The notes beneath the pieces are model-generated. The model did not search any database and was not told the DNA's origin. It was given only the letters and a program-made list of their open reading frames with translations. A stretch of DNA of 64,000 nucleotides, from the NCBI GenBank assembly GCA_964577665.1, contig CAZOBD010000001.1, positions 1 to 64,000 of the forward strand, in the 5' to 3' direction. This DNA comes from CAYVTD01 sp964577665 (GTDB lineage Bacteria; Bacteroidota; Ignavibacteria; Kapaibacteriales; UBA2268). Positions 17,129-27,300 of this stretch are shown here, one piece after another. The position numbers were made by a program, and so were the translations under genes. Each line of letters begins with the position of its first letter. Position 1 is the stretch's first letter.

Positions 17129-19495
17129 TCATTTCTTGATTTTTTTTCTGTTTGCCTTTTTGCTTTTATTTTTAGAAGATGCATTAACTTTTTTTGTACT
17201 CTTAGTTGTAAGCATTGCTTCTTTGTCAAAAAATGTTTCTTTCTTTTTTCTTTCCCAGAAAAAGAAAACGACCGACCCCGCCATCACTAAATACGCTGCC
17301 GCCATAAAAAAAGGCAGTCCGCCGGAAGAATATTTCATTTCAATTACTGAACCCGGAGCAGGAGATATGACCCCCCGCATCATACCGTTTACTTTGTAAA
17401 CTTTGGCTTTCTTTCCGTTTACATAAGCCTTCCAGCGTGGGAACCATGTATCAGAAAGCACTGCCAATCCTGCGGTTTCTGCTTTCAGTTTTATGTAGTG
17501 ATAATCTTCTTCCAAAACTTTTACTCTGCCCGGAGATGCTCCGGCAGGAAGAGTAATCTTCTCCGAAGCCGTTACGCTGCGGGTATAATCAATCTCAGGA
17601 TTAAACAGCAGTCTTGCAAAATCTGCCGCGTCAGCTTCAGGATATGTATGCACCCTGTCTGCTGTCCATGCTCTCGGAAAGACATCATCAATTTTAAATA
17701 CTTTTGCATAAGCGCTGTCCCATATCATGTAATAGGGCGGATCGAGAAACATCGGGCTGGAGGCATATTTTACCCCCCATAATTTCAGTAGATGGTGTGT
17801 TTTATCGGAGAGTTGTATATCTGATGAAGTTCTGTCGTAAGTCATCCTGAAAATTCCCGGATTATTCGGATTACCCCAAATTTCATAAATATAGTCGGGT
17901 ACAAGACCCATATAACCGTTTATTACCGGAATATTCCAGATGCTTGCAAGATTAAGCGGCAAAAGGGTAGTTACTTCTTTGTAAACCTTATTGTCATGTT
18001 CCCATCCGTTGTATTGCTGAAATATGGTGGCATGATATTCCGTATCCATGTAATGAGCAAACCTGCCAAATGTGCTGTCCCGCTTTATTGCATCAGCGGA
18101 ACCGGGTTTTGCAAGAAATATATCACTGTCTGCGGTTGTTACTTTTTTTCCGACTGTCAGATAAATATCAAGGAATACGATCAAAGCCGCCGCAAGGCTG
18201 ATTAAGAGCCTCATATTTACACTTAGGGGGGGCGAAAAAAGGAAACCGGCTTTTTTTCTTTTTTCCTTATTCAAATTCAGGATAATGCTCCCCAATGCCA
18301 AAAGTCCGTACCCGCTGAGAGCAGTCAGTGCAATTTCAGTACCTAAAAGCCACCTGGCAGGGAATCGAAATGAACTGACCACAGGCAAAATAGAAAATAT
18401 TTTTATCAGGAAAAAATTACCGCCTAAAGCCAGCAGATAAGAAACTACGGCAATGATTACAAGCGATTTTACTGCGCCTGATTTTTTCCAGCCCCATATA
18501 CTTCCATAGATTGCAAGAAGTAATATACTTACTCCGGAGTAATGAAAGAACTCCCAGAAGTAATAAGGCTTTTCAAGTGTAAAAGTATTATTGCCGATAT
18601 TGCCTGCCCAATATGGATAAATAAAGGTAAAAATTCCCTCAAACGGAAGTGATCCCATTGATGTAAAATCCTCACCGAGATCCTTACTCCTCTCCGTAAA
18701 AGAATAAATCTCAAAGGTAGCACCTGCTTGCGCAATTCCAATTATTGCAGCGGCAGCTATGCTTATTATAATAAATAAAAGCACTTGTTTCCGGTTTGGT
18801 CTTACTTTTTTTTCAGCCAGAGGAGTTTTTGGAAATACAAGTCTCAGAAAAAAGTATAACACAGCCGTAAAGGCACATATAAAGGCATATTGAGGATGTC
18901 CTATAAGAAGCAGGATTCCCATAAGGCTCCCGAAAAACAAAGAACTATAAATCCTTCTGTTTTGAATGAAGATTTCCGCCGTCAATAGCAGCCATGGAAG
19001 CATTGAGCTTGCAGCATATATGTTAAGATGTCTGTTGTGGCCGATTATCATCGAACCGCATAGCGCTGCGGCTATTCCTGCCGCAAGAGATGCCCATCCG
19101 GAACCGGTCAGTTTTTTTGTGAAAAAATACACACCGGCGCCCATAATAACGGAATGAAGTATAAAAAAAAGATTCAGCGCCGTTAGAAAATCAAATATTG
19201 AATGAATCAATACATTGACCGGGTAAAGAAAGCTGCCCTGACCTTCCGCAAAAATTGGAAATCCTCCGTAAATATAGGGGTTCCACTGCAATATAGTACC
19301 CTGCTTTAATGCTTCGGCATAATGGTACATAGTGGGAATATTGAAATAAGTGAGATCATTATTGCCGCCGTCGCTGTGAGCAATAATCTCTCCCGAGAAA
19401 AATCCTCTGAAAACTATACATACGGCAAATGCAATAATAAGCACTGCAATAATATTATACAAAAGCCTGATGTTTTTGCTGATGTGCTCCGTCAT
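17129..19495 (-). CDS. YfhO-family multi-pass membrane glycosyltransferase
   Basis: A 788-residue protein, clearly different from its neighbours. Helix 1 (about 12-30) is followed by the family loop with SDGG (41-44), then WNPYIYGGFP (71-80) and the GQGSFLYPVN stretch (86-95), all hallmarks of YfhO-type GT-C proteins. About a dozen hydrophobic segments follow. A beta-rich domain (about 480-710) lies outside the membrane, a last helix is near 725-745, and a lysine-rich cytoplasmic tail ends in KKANRKKIKK. In Firmicutes, YfhO works with CsbB and GtcA, moving sugar from undecaprenyl phosphate to a cell-surface polymer. CsbB/GtcA homologues are not in this window. Its place inside the TMTC-like array, with 33 bp to the gene before and 9 bp to the gene after, suggests a shared pathway. 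Confidence 0.85.
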   Translation of the reverse strand: MTEHISKNIRLLYNIIAVLIIAFAVCIVFRGFFSGEIIAHSDGGNNDLTYFNIPTMYHYAEALKQGTILQWNPYIYGGFPIFAEGQGSFLYPVNVLIHSIFDFLTALNLFFILHSVIMGAGVYFFTKKLTGSGWASLAAGIAAALCGSMIIGHNRHLNIYAASSMLPWLLLTAEIFIQNRRIYSSLFFGSLMGILLLIGHPQYAFICAFTAVLYFFLRLVFPKTPLAEKKVRPNRKQVLLFIIISIAAAAIIGIAQAGATFEIYSFTERSKDLGEDFTSMGSLPFEGIFTFIYPYWAGNIGNNTFTLEKPYYFWEFFHYSGVSILLLAIYGSIWGWKKSGAVKSLVIIAVVSYLLALGGNFFLIKIFSILPVVSSFRFPARWLLGTEIALTALSGYGLLALGSIILNLNKEKRKKAGFLFSPPLSVNMRLLISLAAALIVFLDIYLTVGKKVTTADSDIFLAKPGSADAIKRDSTFGRFAHYMDTEYHATIFQQYNGWEHDNKVYKEVTTLLPLNLASIWNIPVINGYMGLVPDYIYEIWGNPNNPGIFRMTYDRTSSDIQLSDKTHHLLKLWGVKYASSPMFLDPPYYMIWDSAYAKVFKIDDVFPRAWTADRVHTYPEADAADFARLLFNPEIDYTRSVTASEKITLPAGASPGRVKVLEEDYHYIKLKAETAGLAVLSDTWFPRWKAYVNGKKAKVYKVNGMMRGVISPAPGSVIEMKYSSGGLPFFMAAAYLVMAGSVVFFFWERKKKETFFDKEAMLTTKSTKKVNASSKNKSKKANRKKIKK

Positions 19496-19528
19496 AATTT
19501 TTTTTCTATATGATAAACAAAATTATTG

Positions 19529-21553
19529 CTAAGAGTCAATATTCATCTGCCGTAGTACTTCGGGTGGAATTTCCACGCCTTTCTTCTTCATTTCCGTTAC
19601 GAACTGCTGCGCTTTTGTCCGGTCTTTTAGATGATAAACGTACAGTCTCAGCAGATTGCTCATAACTTCAGAGCTTGCCGGATTCATTCTGTATGCTTTC
19701 AGCAAATTTTTTTCAGCCTGACTGTGCATTCCGTTTATCATTTGTATTGCTGCAAGGCTGTTTAATGTAGAATAATTTTCTCTGATTTCTACGGCTTTTT
19801 CCATTTTTTTCTGTGCTGCCGTATAGTCCCCTTTTTTATAAAGATTAATGCCCCACTGCATATAAACATCCGCCAATCCTGCCGGATTTCCCATTTGCAT
19901 CTGAATATTTGCATATTTGAAAGCGCTGTCATATTTCTCTTTTGCAGTAAAAGCGTTAACAAAATTTGTAAGGACAGACATCATATTTTTGTTACTTCTC
20001 AGTGCATCCCTAAGTACCGCAATAGAACTGTCATACAACTGCATATCATTGTAAAGTGCAGACAAGTTAGTGTTAAGTTCCGAATTATATCTGTCAACAG
20101 TCCTTCCTTTTCTGTATATTTTTAATGCCTTATCAAATCTTTTTTGCTTGTACCAGTTCAAGCCCAATTTGCTGTAATAAGATACTTCATTAGGATTCAG
20201 CTCAATCGCTTTTAAAAATTCTTCGGCAGCTTTGTCATTCTCTCCCTTGTTCATATAATAAACACCAAGCTGATTTCTGAAACGGGCTCTGCCGGGATCA
20301 TCTTCTACGGCACAAGACCAAAAATCGTAACGATTGTCATAATTTTTACTGTGTATTATTGTTATTACAGATAAAACGGCAATAATCAGTGCGTAAGGTG
20401 CAAAATAAGACGGCTTGCCAAAACTCTTAAATTTTGAAGGTATCAACTCAAGTATAAGAATCAACATTCCAATCATCGGAAGATACATGCGGGTATCCAG
20501 ATAATCAAAGTAATCTGGTTTCCCTTTAATGCTGATAAACAAACCCGGAAAGATAAATAGGAAGAACCATAACGCACCAAATGAAATATAATTTATCCTT
20601 TTATCCTTTTTAAAATATACAGCGGCGGCGCCTGCCGCTAACAGCACAATTCCAATTATCAATGAAGATGTCTGATACGTAGGCAACACAAAATTATTAT
20701 AAGGTATTATAAAACGTGCAATTATTTCAGGAACCTGCCTGATATTTTTCAAAAAATTAACATAAGCAAAGTCGCCTTCCGAAGCAGCAGATTCTACTGC
20801 GCTGCTTTTCATAAAAAACCAGATTAGCAATACAGCCGCCCAAACTGCTGCAGTATATATATTTCGGGATGAAAGCAGTTTTTCTTTGCGCACAAGCCAC
20901 AGATAAATAAAAGCGGCGCCGGGAAGGATTAAACCTGCTTCTTTTGAAAGCGCAGAGCAAAGCAGTAATACCCCATGCAGAATAAGAAAGAGCGGTTTTT
21001 TCTTATCAAGATACAATGTCATGAAAATGAATGAATATATACCAAACATTCCGACCAGCAAGTCATTTCTGCCTAAAATCCATGAAACCGAGTTTGTGAA
21101 AATGGGATGTGCTGCATATATCAGACCTGCTGCCATTGATATAAAAGAAGAGTATTTTAGCCTTCTAAAAAGTAAGAATACGCCAACACACGATATAACA
21201 TGGTAAAATACATTGAAAAGATGATATACCCACGCTTCATTCCCTCCTATATTTGCATCAACAATAAAAGAAGCAATTACCAATGGCCTGTAATAATAAC
21301 CTCCGAAGTAAGGTTCTGAAAAGGTATTCCCGATATTTGAAAAATCTGACAGATATTCATGTTTGCTTATGATAAGATCATCATCACAGTTGGTATATCC
21401 AAAAAAAACAGTCTGAAAATGAATAATAAAAGCAAATAGAGCAACTATCAAAACACCGTATTTCCCGGCTTTTTCACTAATCGGTTTTTTAGCCGGTTTT
21501 ACCTGCTTTTTCTTTTCTGATCCTGTGCTATTTTTTTTTGATGGTTGTTTCAT
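19529..21553 (-). CDS. TMTC-like multi-pass membrane protein with C-terminal TPRs (paralogue 9), putative GT-C glycosyltransferase
   Basis: A 674-residue paralogue and first gene of the tight run 21553-4726. It has a basic tail (1-31), first helix at about 33-50, DDD (57-59), YYYRP (87-90 for YYRP), AAHP (147-150) in place of VHP, GRND (161-164), SKE near 203, YLDTRMYLPMIG before the final helices, and about seven TPRs from DDPGRARFRNQLG, ending KGVEIPP. Notably, the start codon and first four codons lie inside a dispersed intergenic repeat: the 25 bp at 21541-21565 recur exactly at 21995-22019, where the frame closes at codon 5. Upstream are 581 bp of repeats and no recognisable promoter box. 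Confidence 0.75.
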   Translation of the reverse strand: MKQPSKKNSTGSEKKKQVKPAKKPISEKAGKYGVLIVALFAFIIHFQTVFFGYTNCDDDLIISKHEYLSDFSNIGNTFSEPYFGGYYYRPLVIASFIVDANIGGNEAWVYHLFNVFYHVISCVGVFLLFRRLKYSSFISMAAGLIYAAHPIFTNSVSWILGRNDLLVGMFGIYSFIFMTLYLDKKKPLFLILHGVLLLCSALSKEAGLILPGAAFIYLWLVRKEKLLSSRNIYTAAVWAAVLLIWFFMKSSAVESAASEGDFAYVNFLKNIRQVPEIIARFIIPYNNFVLPTYQTSSLIIGIVLLAAGAAAVYFKKDKRINYISFGALWFFLFIFPGLFISIKGKPDYFDYLDTRMYLPMIGMLILILELIPSKFKSFGKPSYFAPYALIIAVLSVITIIHSKNYDNRYDFWSCAVEDDPGRARFRNQLGVYYMNKGENDKAAEEFLKAIELNPNEVSYYSKLGLNWYKQKRFDKALKIYRKGRTVDRYNSELNTNLSALYNDMQLYDSSIAVLRDALRSNKNMMSVLTNFVNAFTAKEKYDSAFKYANIQMQMGNPAGLADVYMQWGINLYKKGDYTAAQKKMEKAVEIRENYSTLNSLAAIQMINGMHSQAEKNLLKAYRMNPASSEVMSNLLRLYVYHLKDRTKAQQFVTEMKKKGVEIPPEVLRQMNIDS

Positions 21554-21588
21554 CTGTTTATTTTTGATCCTCTATTCTTAAAATTCTT

Positions 21589-21617
21589 GTCATTCCGCAC
21601 TTGTTGCGGAATCTCAC
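21589..21617. repeat. 29-bp covarying hairpin, copy 2 (inverted)
   Basis: Read on the minus strand it is GTGAGATTC-CGC-AACAAGT-GCG-GAATGAC. Compared with 142-170, only the paired triplets differ (CGC/GCG against TGA/TCA). Loop and outer sequences are identical. Confidence 0.8.
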
Positions 21618-21638
21618 GTATAAAAATTTTTGGTTTTC

Positions 21639-21671
21639 AGATGTCAGACACCTTGAAGGTGTCGGACATCT
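21639..21671. repeat. 33-bp palindrome family, copy 3
   Basis: The 16-bp arms surround a central G, and a single A/G mismatch breaks the stem. The inner arm is GACACCTT paired with AAGGTGTC, and the ends are AGATGTC and GACATCT. Confidence 0.85.
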
Positions 21672-21749
21672 TGCTAAAATAATCATCCCCTTTGGTGTTT
21701 TCCAAAATCATAGATGTTTCATCTGTTTATTTTTTTACTTTCCGCTCAC

Positions 21750-21782
21750 AGATGTCCAACATCTGGCAGATGTTGGACATCT
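21750..21782. repeat. 33-bp palindrome family, copy 4 (perfect)
   Basis: A perfect palindrome with 16-bp arms around a central G, starting AGATGTCCAACATCTG. It is the corrected version of copy 1, with A-T in place of the G/T wobble. Confidence 0.9.
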
Positions 21783-21843
21783 TTTTCTTCCATATTGTGC
21801 ATCCCCTCCCCAAGAGAGGATTAAGGGGTGGGTTCCCACTAAC

Positions 21844-21883
21844 TTGAGATTCCGGCATTCCGCTTCGCTCCAGCCGGAATGAC
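21844..21883. repeat. 29-bp hairpin family, variant with longer loop
   Basis: Outer sequences TTGAGATTC and GAATGAC match the 29-bp family. The inner stem is CGGC paired with GCCG, and the loop is about 16 nt instead of 7. The next module, ATTCCCAAA, begins at 21900. Confidence 0.65.
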
Positions 21884-22134
21884 ATTATTTATGTAACTCA
21901 TTCCCAAACTCCGATTTGGGAATGTGCTTTTCTTTCAAAACTCTGTTTTGCATTAACCCTCAAATAATCATTCCCTTTGGTGTTTTCCCTTATCATGGTT
22001 GTTTCATCTGTTTATTTTTTTTAAATAATTATGATTTTGACATTCCGTACTTGCAAATGAGTAATAGACCTTAGTATGCTTATCATATCAAAATTGTTCA
22101 TTTTGCAATCAAATTTTAAAATTTTCATTTTATA

Positions 22135-24252
22135 TTATTTTGGTGTTACTCCTGCTGCTCTCATTCTTTCCGCTATTTTTGATGCTTCTTCAAAATTTCC
22201 TTTTCTGTTGTAGTAATTCCAAAGAATATTCATTGCTTCTACGTTATTAGGATAGAGATTTAAAGATTTCTTTAATAGTGTTACACCTTCTCCTTCCTGA
22301 CCGGAATTAAGCATTGATGCACCTAATACCATATTAGCAAGAGCATTTGACGAGTTGTACTCCAATGCTTTTTTACTGTTTTCAAGGGCTTTTCTTATAT
22401 TACCTGTATTAAGTAAATAATGGCTGTAGGAAGCATAATAATCTGACCAATCAACCGGTTCGCCGGCTTTCTCCATTTTTTTGGCTGTTACAAATGCTTT
22501 TTCAAAATTATTTTTTAGTTTATATGAAATATAAAGATTGAAAAGGGCATCCTTATCCATGGGATTTTCGGCTGTTACTTTCTCGAGCATTGTAATACCT
22601 TTATCTATCTGTCCCAAAGAAGCATAAGCAACAGCCAGATTGACATCTGTCAGGCTTGAGGCGGGATTCTCTTTTTTAGCACGCTCAAAGTGCTTGACTG
22701 CTTTTTCATAATTTTGATTTTTAAAGTACAGCTCTCCAAGTTCAAGCGATACTTCCCGTGTTGTAGGATCAAGCTTCAATGCAGTTTCAAAACGTTCGAT
22801 GGCAATCCTGCTGTAATCTTTCATATCCAGCTGAATGGTTTGTCTTCTATCAGGCGCTATATCTGCCGGATAGTTTGATACGCTGTCTTCCATTTCTCCG
22901 TATCTGAGCTTATAAGCTAATCCCATACCATAATGATACATCGCTCTGCCGGGATTTTTTTCGAGACCACCTTTCCAGAAGGAGATTGGATTTTTGTATT
23001 GCTGAGATTGGTTAAAGTTTACAGCACCCCACAGAAAAAGGAGAGCAAATATGGAAATGATAACCGATTTTTTGGGTGCTTTCATCCATTTTTGAGGTAT
23101 TATCTCAAAAAGGAAGATGAAAATCCCTGCCATAGGAAGATATATACGATGGTCCAGATAATCATAATAGTGTTCGGCATTTGGGAGTCTGAAAAACAGT
23201 ACCGGCAGTAAAAATAATAAGAACCATAATATGCCAAATACCGTATAAGTTTTTCTTTTATTTTTACTGAAGTAATACCCGATTGCTGCCGCAATAATTC
23301 CGATTATTCCAATTATCAATTTTTCCGATGTAAATGTGGGCATAACAGCAATATTAATAGGATAAATGAATTTACTCAGCATTTCGGGAATCATCTGAAG
23401 ATTAATAAAGAAATTTTCTAAATTTACCGCTTTGTACTGCATATCTTCTGTAAACGATGAATTTCTCATCAGAAACCAAATTATACTGACTACTATCCAT
23501 CCGCCTGCAAGTATCATATTTTTCCCTGAAAAAATATTCTTCTTAATAATAAGCAGATAATATGCAAGTATCACAATGGGAATCATAACGCCTGTTTCTT
23601 TTGACATCAGCGCCAAAAAATATCCAAGCCACGAGAGTACGAGATTCTTAGTGTCTTTCTTTTCATTGAAATTAATGACCCAAATAAATGTCATTGCCGT
23701 AAAAAGCGTAAGCAGGATATCACCGCGTGAGGGTATCCATACAACAGAATGCGAAAACATCGGATGTACAGAATAAATAAGAGCTGCCGTGCCCGCGGTA
23801 AAATTATTGAATTTGATTTTTTTAAAGAAAAGATATATTGCAATGCACGTTATCATGTGCAGGATAATGTTTGTAAGGTGATATATTAAGGGTTCATCTC
23901 CTCCAACTTCTTTTTCAAAAACAAAAAGGGCAGTCTGCAATGGCCTATAAAAGCTTCCGTATGCCTGGAAAAAGACCTTGTGTATATTTTCAATGCCGCC
24001 TATTGTGCTTACAACTTCATTTTTAATTTTATTGTCGTCAAAATTTACAAAATCAAAGAATAGTGCCTGTCCGTATATCAGAGCCGTAAATACAACTATC
24101 AGTATATATGGCTTTGATATAAGCGGTGTCAAAACATCCTCTTTAATTTTATTTTTATGATTACCGGAGACACTCTTTCCTTGTTTACCGGATAGAGTTT
24201 TCTCTTTTGAATAGCTTTTTCTTGTTTTTATGTTTTTCTTTCTTTTTGGCAT
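22135..24252 (-). CDS. TMTC-like multi-pass membrane protein with C-terminal TPRs (paralogue 10), SRGD variant
   Basis: The 705-residue form starts at the ATG ending at 24252; an upstream in-frame ATG at 24312 adds 20 residues unlike any sibling and would lie above the likely transcription start. From the chosen start there is a basic tail (1-47), first helix about 48-65, DD (72-73), FYRP (101-104), SVHP (161-164), SRGD (175-178) in place of GRND, SKE in the middle helices, and YLDHRIYLPMAG. The TPR region is interrupted by an acidic insert (GEMEDSVSNYPADIAPD) after its first unit. It ends AAGVTPK, a cut-down C-terminal tag. A good Bacteroidota-type promoter (24279-24306) precedes it, and it is separated from the giant gene by a strong terminator, so it begins a new transcript. 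Confidence 0.75.
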   Translation of the reverse strand: MPKRKKNIKTRKSYSKEKTLSGKQGKSVSGNHKNKIKEDVLTPLISKPYILIVVFTALIYGQALFFDFVNFDDNKIKNEVVSTIGGIENIHKVFFQAYGSFYRPLQTALFVFEKEVGGDEPLIYHLTNIILHMITCIAIYLFFKKIKFNNFTAGTAALIYSVHPMFSHSVVWIPSRGDILLTLFTAMTFIWVINFNEKKDTKNLVLSWLGYFLALMSKETGVMIPIVILAYYLLIIKKNIFSGKNMILAGGWIVVSIIWFLMRNSSFTEDMQYKAVNLENFFINLQMIPEMLSKFIYPINIAVMPTFTSEKLIIGIIGIIAAAIGYYFSKNKRKTYTVFGILWFLLFLLPVLFFRLPNAEHYYDYLDHRIYLPMAGIFIFLFEIIPQKWMKAPKKSVIISIFALLFLWGAVNFNQSQQYKNPISFWKGGLEKNPGRAMYHYGMGLAYKLRYGEMEDSVSNYPADIAPDRRQTIQLDMKDYSRIAIERFETALKLDPTTREVSLELGELYFKNQNYEKAVKHFERAKKENPASSLTDVNLAVAYASLGQIDKGITMLEKVTAENPMDKDALFNLYISYKLKNNFEKAFVTAKKMEKAGEPVDWSDYYASYSHYLLNTGNIRKALENSKKALEYNSSNALANMVLGASMLNSGQEGEGVTLLKKSLNLYPNNVEAMNILWNYYNRKGNFEEASKIAERMRAAGVTPK

Positions 24253-24278
24253 ATAGTTTCCGCAATTGTAAACATTCG

Positions 24279-24306
24279 CAAATTTAATAAATAATTCTTT
24301 TTCAAA
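24279..24306 (-). promoter_or_regulatory. Bacteroidota-type promoter for the gene starting at 24252
   Basis: On the minus strand the sequence reads TTTG (24306-24303), a 16-bp spacer, then TAAATTTG (24286-24279), fitting TTTG/TAnnTTTG. It predicts a transcript start near 24272 and a 20-nt leader to the ATG at 24252. The same boxes with the same 16-bp spacer occur at 63511-63538. Confidence 0.55.
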
Positions 24307-24323
24307 CCACATATACTCAAAAA

Positions 24324-24354
24324 AAAAGCGGCGGACATTATGCCCGCCGCTTTT
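24324..24354 (-). terminator. Rho-independent terminator after the giant Ig-repeat gene
   Basis: The stem GCGGCGG (24328-24334) pairs with CCGCCGC (24344-24350), extended by A/T pairs to 24324 and 24354, with a 9-nt loop. Read on the minus strand, a run of about nine T follows. It lies 20 bp after the stop codon at 24374. It could work weakly in the other direction too. Confidence 0.85.
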
Positions 24355-24373
24355 ATTACTTTATCTCACTATG

Positions 24374-27300
24374 TTATTTTGCAATAACAAAGTGATCGAT
24401 AATGAACTCGTCACCGACACTGACCATTACCGTATATGAGCCCGGTGCAAGATACTTATTGAACGGTATTTCAATAAAGTGTGTACCTGCGCTCATTGGC
24501 TTATTGTTCATCTTATCGATGAGCAGTCTTCCGTCAGCACTGTAAACAGCTATGCTTACATTTCTGGATTCCATTAGGCTCATGTGGAAGCTGATCTTAT
24601 CGGTAGCCGGGTTCGGCATTATGTTGCTCATTTCGAGAATTGTGTTATCGTTATAGTCATTTCTACCGGCGACCGGACCTTCTTCGATGCGGTCTCTCTT
24701 GGCAGTCTTCTGACTATTCGGGTTGTCTGTTGCATTGCTTGTATTATAGCTTCTATATGTAGCGTTTCCGTTGTATTCAAGTACCTTGAATGCATATCTT
24801 GTATTTTTTGTAAGTCCGCTGACAACAACATAGTCGGCTGTACCGTTGTAAACGGCTCTTACACCGGTTCCAGAAGTCGGTACTTCCTGTCCAAGATTGA
24901 AGTTCGAGTTTGCAGAGTAGTCAACACCGTTCTCAGGTACCTGACTAATTGAGTTGGTATTTGTCTGCTTAGCAAGAACTAATCTTCCTGAACCATTACC
25001 GTTATCCCAGTTGAACCATATCCATGACTGGCTGACTGAGATGAACTGGATGTTGCTTGCCTGAACCGTCGGGGCAGGACCAACAACCTTGAATGCCGTA
25101 CTTGTTGCCGAACTGAGGCTGTTTGCCATAGCAGTCAGACGTACATTAGATTCGCCGTTTGAAGCCATGTATGACAGAGTTATTGTCTGCTGGTTATTTC
25201 CGGAAAGTATCGTACCGGTTACATAGTTTCCGTTTACATAACCGCTTCCGCCGCCGGAGAGTTTAGTTACGGTAACTGATGTATTAGCAGATACATTTAC
25301 CGGGTTACCGCTGTTATCCTGTACCTGTACTGTAACTGTAAATGTCTGGCTGTGTACCTGCGTAGGTATTGCTGCCGTAAATACAAGCTTGGAAGCAGGA
25401 CCGGATGATGGTACGGTCAGAGTAGCCGAGTTAGATGCCAAACCGTTTGCCGGACAGCCGTTGTTCTGTGCAACCAGTCTGAATAATCTGCCGTTAAGTC
25501 CACCAACATTGTTGATGGCGAGACTTTCAGTGGTTACACCGCTGTAGTTGCTGCCATTAGAAAGATTTGACCAGCTCGGTGTTGCATCGTAAGGATTGTA
25601 AACCTGCCAGTTAAGTGCAGTGTAGTTACTTGCATCTGCGGTAAATGTATGTCCGCCTGACATAACCGTTGCATCTGCGGGATGCGAAGAGAATGTAGGC
25701 TGGCTTGGTACAGTTACATTAGCAGAGTTTGATTCTACCCATGCACAACTGCTGTTTCTTACCCTTACTCTGTATTCGTAGTTACCGGTTGTCTGCATAT
25801 TTGTTATTGTAAGTGTCTGTGTATCAACACCGCTGTAAGGTGATGAATTGTTAAGATTCTGCCATGTACCGTTATTAATCTGCCACTGATATTCTGTAGC
25901 GCTTGGCGATACTGATGCAGTTATTGTCATATTACCATTCAGGCAAAGTACGCTGTTAGCAGGTGCTATTGAAACAGACGGTGTCTCAGGTACTGTCAGA
26001 TTAGAAACTGAAGATGATACCCAAGGACAGCTCGAGCCGTTTCTTGCTTCAACTTTGTAATATCCGCTCTGGCTGGGCTGTGCATTGGTTATTGAATATG
26101 TTGTACCTCCGGTTTGTACTGTTGTCCAGTTGCTTCCGCCGTCTGTACTGTGTCTCCATCTGAACTCTGTATATGTTCCTGTTTGCAACCCTATAGTAAA
26201 GTCACCGTTTGAACCCGGGCAAATTACCGGAGTAGGTGCAGGACTGATATCCTGTGTAAATACAGGCTGCTGAGTAACGTTCAGTTCGAATACGTGCTGT
26301 GCTGTCTGTGAGCAGTACTGATTGGATGCGGTGATCCTGTATCTGTATCCGTCCACAGGGCTGCTTACAGTGTAGTTATCGGATGAAGCGCCTATTGTAG
26401 TCCAGGTGCTTCCGCCGTCAGTTGAGACTTCCCAACCGAACATTGTAGCATTTGTATGTGTACTTGTCAGTGTTACTGCGTTTCCGTAGCAGGCATCAAC
26501 TATACTTGCACCTGTAACTGTCGGAGTCTGCTGTACAGTAAGCTGTGCAGCATCGGAATATGTCCAGTCAGAGCTGCAGGCGCTGTTCTGAGCACCGAGT
26601 CTGTACTGATTTCCGTTGAGTCCGTCCACATCGGAGATTACCAGTGAGTTAGTTGTTACACCGCTGTAAACTCCGCTGTTATTCAGGTCAGTCCAAGTAC
26701 CGCTGAATATCTGCCACTGATAAGTATCAGCATTTGCAGGTGTTGATGTAAATGTGAATCCGTCAGTTTCGCAAACTATTGCAGACTGAGGATGAGCATT
26801 TGCACCGAATACAGGAGCGGATACAACTGTAAGGTCGGCAACAGGTGAAGATACCCAATCGCAGTTTGAAGTATTTCTCGCCTGCAATCTGTAGCTCCAA
26901 TCCTCACCGGTATTTGCTGTAATTACCAGCTGAGGTGTGCCTGCTCCTACTATATCTGTCCAGCCGCTTCCGGTATTTACCTGCCACTGATATTCTGTTG
27001 CATTTGTTACTGTTGAAGCAAATGTATGCTGTGAGCCGTCGCAGACTACTGCGTCAGAAGGTCCTGAGAATGTCGGATTTACATTCAAGTACAGTCTTAC
27101 TGTGTTTGAATAAGCCCACACATCACACACATTGTTCTTCGCTCCGAGCCTTACATACCAGTTGTTCATGGATGCAAGAGCGGTAGCTGAATATGTGCTG
27201 TTAGTGGCGCCGGCTATATCGTTCCAGTTGGAACCGTCAGTTGAGTACTGCCACTGATACTGATCTGCATTGCTTGCCGCTCCGGAGAATGAGAATGTAT

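Larger units (their letters stand above)
21554..22134. repeat. Intergenic mosaic of hairpin repeats, copy 3
   Basis: No gene is seen. This is the fullest mosaic. In order it holds an inverted 29-bp hairpin (21589-21617), a 33-bp palindrome (21639-21671), the tail module (about 21677-21737), a second, perfect 33-bp palindrome (21750-21782), a decayed CCCCTC hairpin near 21796, a 29-bp-type hairpin with a longer insert (21844-21883), the ATTCCCAAA/TTTGGGAAT hairpin (21900-21923), CAAAAC/GTTTTG (21936-21950) and a second tail module ending near 22020. Bases 22021-22134 are AT-rich, with a weak inverted repeat CAAAAT/ATTTTG (22089-22105) that may help end the transcript of the gene stopping at 22135. 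Confidence 0.8.
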
